From the NCBI GenBank assembly GCA_019187665.1, contig JABARH010000052.1, positions 1 to 33,430 on the forward strand: a DNA stretch of 33,430 nucleotides. Reading direction: 5' to 3'. This DNA is from Anaerolineales bacterium. GTDB taxonomy: Bacteria; Chloroflexota; Anaerolineae; Anaerolineales; Villigracilaceae. Position numbers and translations under genes: made by a program. Positions within the stretch are counted from its first letter, which is position 1. Every line of letters begins with the position of its first letter. The notes under the pieces are model-generated. The model was not told the DNA's origin. It searched no databases and was given only the letters and a program-made list of their open reading frames with translations. This document shows, piece after piece, positions 30,679 to 33,430 of this stretch.

Positions 30679-31299
30679 TTAACCACCATATTCCACAAGT
30701 TTCCTGATTTTTCGCTCGATTATCTCATACGCGCCAGTATCGTTATTTGTGTCGCGTCGCCATATAGCGCCTGCAACCAAATCGGCGATTTGGATCAATG
30801 GCTCACTCTGGGAGCGCCGAATTGAGATACGCCGAAAACCGTGTGTAATATTGCGGGCTTTCAAAATTCGCTTGAATTCATCCTTGGTTTTATCGGGGTA
30901 GCCAAATTCATCCAAGATTAGTGTCCCACCTGCGCGCTTTTCTTCTGGAACCACCTTAATCAACTCTGCAACAAAAAAGAGATAACGTTCAAGTCCCGTC
31001 ATGGACCTGAGTTCTTCGCCCAACAGCGTTTTGTCAACAAGGATCGCCCAAGCCTCAAAGTCGGCTCCTGACAAAGCAGTGAAGACTTTATCGCGCAATT
31101 TTACGGATGCCAGTTTGTGAAAACCAAATTCATAATGGTCTGCCAATCTCAAACTCTTGCGAATATTTTCAAGATAGTCACGTAAAGAATCGGGGAATTG
31201 AGTAGCGACAACGGAAATGACAAAATATCTTGACGCGCCTTTTCTGAAATTAAGACTTGCATCGCCCGATTCGTCCACCGTGAAAGTAAATGTAAGCAT
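30679..31299 (-). CDS. DUF3800 family protein (putative RNase H-like nuclease)
   Basis: The 206-residue protein begins FTFTVDESGDASL, the DUF3800 DESG motif, and includes HYEFGFHKLAS, LILDEFGYPDKT and the late PLIQIADLVAGAIWRR motif. These acidic positions are thought to form an RNase H-like active site, though the family's biochemical role is poorly defined. Members are often found in mobile or defence-rich DNA. GGAGG lies nine bases before the ATG at 31299 and overlaps the stop of the GT2 gene, so the two are coupled. It sits between the complete GT2 gene and the GT2 fragment, which suggests it arrived with the duplication. Confidence 0.85.
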   Translation of the reverse strand: MLTFTFTVDESGDASLNFRKGASRYFVISVVATQFPDSLRDYLENIRKSLRLADHYEFGFHKLASVKLRDKVFTALSGADFEAWAILVDKTLLGEELRSMTGLERYLFFVAELIKVVPEEKRAGGTLILDEFGYPDKTKDEFKRILKARNITHGFRRISIRRSQSEPLIQIADLVAGAIWRRDTNNDTGAYEIIERKIRKLVEYGG

Positions 31300-31310
31300 T
31301 ATTATTCCTC

Positions 31311-32291
31311 CTATGAATAATACCAAGAGAAAATCTTGTTATACATCGCCAGCAACGTCTTCTTGATAAACCCAACTTCCAACACGCGCTTTCCCCATCC
31401 AACCTTCTTCTTTCCTCTTTCCTTCCCCAACTCCCCTCTCAAATACCCCAGCGTATTGGACATATTCATCGCCAACGGATCAGGGACCATCAACCGCAAC
31501 AAACCCGCGTCGTTCATACGCTTGTCCAACTGGCGGACTTGTCCCATCGGCTTGTCCATGTCAAAGGGTAGGAATTGTTCCAGCGTGGATTTGTACGCGG
31601 TGAACTGCCAGTGACTCGCGCCAGCCATCGCGGTCACGCTTTTTCCACCCTGAGCGGAGCGGAGCGAAGTCGAAGGGTAAGTCAGTCTCCAATCTCTAGT
31701 CTCTGCATAGACTTTTTTATTCTCTTCCTCCGTCTGCCCCAGCGACAAGTTGAACTCCAAAAACGTTTCCCACGGAATGAATTGACCTTCTTCGAGATTG
31801 GCATTTTCGCGCGCCCACTTGAGAGTCGACTCGTAAAACTCAGGCGGCGTTCTAAACGGACGCGCGGTCACCATGCCTACATTTGGAAAAGTCTCTAAAA
31901 TTTCAACAGAGCGAGATAACCACTTCGGGGAGAACAACACATCGCTATCGGTGTAGGCAATGATCTCGCCAGGCGCGCCTGCCAACATCACATTCCACGC
32001 GCCGCCTTTGCCCATGTTCTTCTCGGAGAGAATCAAATATTGGATTCGCCCCTCTTCTTTTTCTTTCACGAGGAAGTCGCGCACCTCGGCGCACGAGCCG
32101 TTGTCGAAGACCATCAAGTCGAACGGCAGACCCGCGTCCTTGCGCATGGATTCGAGCGAGACTTTCAGCACATCGAGCGTCTCAGCATAGAATCCGCTCA
32201 GGAAGGGGATGTAGTTCAACAAAGCCACCGTGATCCGTTCGGGCTTGGCTACATCTTTGACGAACTTGGCGGGGTTTTGTCCTTTGCGCAT
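31311..32291 (-). CDS. Glycosyltransferase family 2
   Basis: The 326-residue protein is a GT-A fold glycosyltransferase. The donor-site strand MVFDNGSCAEVRDFL and the metal-binding TDSD (residues 114-117, in IIAYTDSDVLF) are clear, followed by WLSRSVEILETFPNVGMVTARPF. The C-terminal region (DKPMGQVRQLDKRMNDAGLLRL) has no known motif. Residues 206-216 (PSTSLRSAQGG) come from a 30-base repeat inserted in frame. There is no Shine-Dalgarno; a heptamer array begins 7 nt before the ATG at 32291. The DUF3800 gene starts 11 nt after its stop. It likely acts in surface glycan synthesis with its neighbours. Confidence 0.85.
   Translation of the reverse strand: MRKGQNPAKFVKDVAKPERITVALLNYIPFLSGFYAETLDVLKVSLESMRKDAGLPFDLMVFDNGSCAEVRDFLVKEKEEGRIQYLILSEKNMGKGGAWNVMLAGAPGEIIAYTDSDVLFSPKWLSRSVEILETFPNVGMVTARPFRTPPEFYESTLKWARENANLEEGQFIPWETFLEFNLSLGQTEEENKKVYAETRDWRLTYPSTSLRSAQGGKSVTAMAGASHWQFTAYKSTLEQFLPFDMDKPMGQVRQLDKRMNDAGLLRLMVPDPLAMNMSNTLGYLRGELGKERGKKKVGWGKRVLEVGFIKKTLLAMYNKIFSWYYS
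31648..31677. repeat. In-frame CCCTGAGCG...CGAAGGG dispersed repeat inside the GT2 gene
   Basis: This 30-base sequence, gccctgagcg-type through gagcgaagtcgaaggg, looks like the CCCTTCGACTTCGCTC...CAGGG interspersed element seen in many bacterial genomes. Its length (30) keeps the GT2 frame open. Confidence 0.7.
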
Positions 32292-32298
32292 TGGGTTT

Positions 32299-32390
32299 CA
32301 GGTGTCAGGTGTCAGGGGTCAGGGGTGGGGAGATATTCGATATCGGGTAATCGAATATCGAACCTCGAATATCGAACCTCGAATTACCGA
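32299..32390. repeat. Two heptamer arrays between glycosyltransferase genes
   Basis: Four units (caggtgt twice, caggggt twice; 32299-32326) are followed by a second type, xxtCGAA (aatcgaa, tatcgaa, cctcgaa, tatcgaa, cctcgaa; 32349-32383). The next unit, ttaccga, carries the TAA stop of the upstream leftward gene. Confidence 0.85.
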
Positions 32391-33289
32391 ATTATCCTTT
32401 TCAGCCGCTTTTGCCAGCGTTTCGGGCGGGCGATATTTTCAATCATGTTTTCTGGCAGGAAAAAAAATATTGCGCGAAGAAATAGTTCCAACTTGCGCGT
32501 CAATCTCAGCGACGTCATCTTCGGGCGGATAAGTTTACCATCCGCGAGTTGATGCGTCGCGTCCAAGATCGTGTAGCGCACATTCGCCTGTCCGCCCGCG
32601 AGGCGAGTATTTTCATTCGTTTCGGGATGTTCGTGGTGCGATTTACCATCGGGCAGGTGCGAGTAATCGTGGTTTTGATGCACAATCATCACCGACGGCG
32701 TGCAATCAATCACAGCCCAGCCTTCCTTCCGCGCTTTGTAGATCATCCAATTGTCCCAGCCCGCGCGACCGATCGTAAAGTTCGGGACATCTTGATAACA
32801 GGATTTTGGGAAGAGGAAAAAATCGCTTCCTACGGGACGGTGGAGCGAGCCTACTGCGTAAGCCGTACTGCATAATTTGTCTTGCCAGTCATTGGTGAAC
32901 TCCAGCGGTTGAGTTACATCGAGATCCCAACGCTGGCTAAGAAGGACGAATTTCGACCTTTGACTTTCGACACTCTTTGCGGCTTCGATAAAATCATCCA
33001 TCAGAATCATATCCGCGTTGACGATGCAGAGCAGGTCGCTGTTGGAGTGTTCACGGGCAAGTTGAAACATGGACGAGATCAGCGGCACGCCCGATTCATT
33101 CCGCGCGACGTTGGGGATGTGCTTCACGCCGAACTCTTTCGCGGCTTCGGCGAGACCCGTCTCTTCGCCAAGCAAAATGACTTCGACATCGGGGAGCAGA
33201 GTCCATGAGCGGATGGCATTGCGTTGGATCATCGCGATGTGAGGATCGGTGAAAGGTTTGGGGGCGGAGAAGAGGGTGAGTAAAGTCAT
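32384..33289 (-). CDS. GT-A fold glycosyltransferase-like protein
   Basis: The 301-residue protein starts MTLLTLFSAPKPFTDPHIAMIQRNAIRSW, then VEVILLGEETGLAEAA. NADMILMDDF (residues 91-100) resembles the DxD-type metal motif of GT-A enzymes. GSDFFLFPKSCY and RAGWDNWMIYKARKEGWAVIDCTPSVMIVHQNHDYSHL are further conserved-looking blocks. I do not know the sugar. Its last residues (RIIR) and stop lie in the heptamer array downstream, so the C-terminus may have changed as the array grew. There is no Shine-Dalgarno; the upstream bases are again heptamer-like (cagtgatcagt). Confidence 0.72.
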   Translation of the reverse strand: MTLLTLFSAPKPFTDPHIAMIQRNAIRSWTLLPDVEVILLGEETGLAEAAKEFGVKHIPNVARNESGVPLISSMFQLAREHSNSDLLCIVNADMILMDDFIEAAKSVESQRSKFVLLSQRWDLDVTQPLEFTNDWQDKLCSTAYAVGSLHRPVGSDFFLFPKSCYQDVPNFTIGRAGWDNWMIYKARKEGWAVIDCTPSVMIVHQNHDYSHLPDGKSHHEHPETNENTRLAGGQANVRYTILDATHQLADGKLIRPKMTSLRLTRKLELFLRAIFFFLPENMIENIARPKRWQKRLKRIIR

Positions 33290-33316
33290 CAGTGATCAGT
33301 TTTTAGTACTAGTCTG

Positions 33317-33430
33317 TCAAACCTGAATTTTTGGATAGAGGTGCTTCAGTTTGATGCGAGCATCACCCGTGGTGAAACGCCAATCAACTTTAACAAGACG
33401 ATCGTTTCGTTCATGCGCCCAAGCTTGGGC
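33317..33430 (-). CDS. IS630-family transposase, C-terminal end (truncated by window edge)
   Basis: The last 37 codons before a TGA at 33317-33319 read AQAWAHERNDRLVKVDW and RFTTGDARIKLKHLYPKIQV, which match the C-terminal end of IS630/Tc1-type DDE transposases (RN, W-FTT-DAR-KLK-LYP). The gene continues past the window. The element's end is expected just left of the stop, near the TA-rich bases at 33305-33316 (ttagtactagtc), since IS630 elements target TA. Confidence 0.85.
   Translation of the reverse strand, partial: AQAWAHERNDRLVKVDWRFTTGDARIKLKHLYPKIQV

Overview
The window looks like chromosome from an uncultured or little-studied member of the Chloroflexota, most likely class Anaerolineae. 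This is inferred from GC-rich, mainly AAGGAG-led genes, from the family mix (BCD/PucC-like MFS carrier, DUF6391 protein, ferritin-like/VIT fusion, permease-ATPase fused dipeptide transporter), and from abundant 7- and 8-base tandem repeats between genes. No rRNA, tRNA or CRISPR array was seen. TGA is used as an ordinary stop by several genes, so the genetic code is standard.

Layout. Positions 1-2.8 kb hold a leftward set: TetR regulator with a palindromic operator, an extended SDR epimerase and a DegV fatty-acid-binding protein. Positions 2.9-4.4 kb hold an arsenic unit: ArsR, a tiny cysteine-containing ORF and the arsenite methyltransferase ArsM, with two near-identical ArsR-type promoter boxes, followed by a 143-bp fold-back element. 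Positions 4.4-9.8 kb hold a secreted lipoprotein with a papain-like Cys/His/Asn pattern, GlmS, a VOC protein, a small membrane protein and a ferritin-like/VIT iron transporter. Positions 10.2-13.3 kb hold a META lipoprotein, a TAT-exported L,D-transpeptidase, a small unknown gene, a MazEF module under a palindromic operator and a small membrane protein. Positions 13.3-20 kb hold HolA, a large tandem-repeat array, DUF6391, the PucC-like carrier, and a nadK / zinc-finger membrane protein / recN cluster. Positions 20.0-21.0 kb hold a Cas4-like nuclease in two membrane-anchored halves separated by a tandem-repeat array. Positions 21.1-26.8 kb hold a rightward oligopeptide ABC transporter operon in which the second permease and first ATPase are one polypeptide. 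Then come a two-domain VOC dioxygenase and a DsbA/FrnE-like protein. Positions 28.7-33.3 kb hold a surface-glycan locus of three glycosyltransferase-like genes, disrupted by a partial duplication and a DUF3800 gene. The window ends inside an IS630-type transposase.

The most notable point is the DsbA/FrnE-like gene at 27951-28562. Its active-site CPWC motif is encoded as TGA-Pro-Trp-Cys, and a 7-bp stem with a GGGTG loop starts 20 nt after the TGA, which is the layout of a bacterial SECIS. It is a strong selenoprotein candidate.

Other points of interest are the split Cas4-like nuclease, the ArsR box pair with its coupled small ORF, repeat arrays that abut start codons and supply stop codons, and several genes with a -10 box 6-8 bases before the ATG and no Shine-Dalgarno, which suggests leaderless transcripts.
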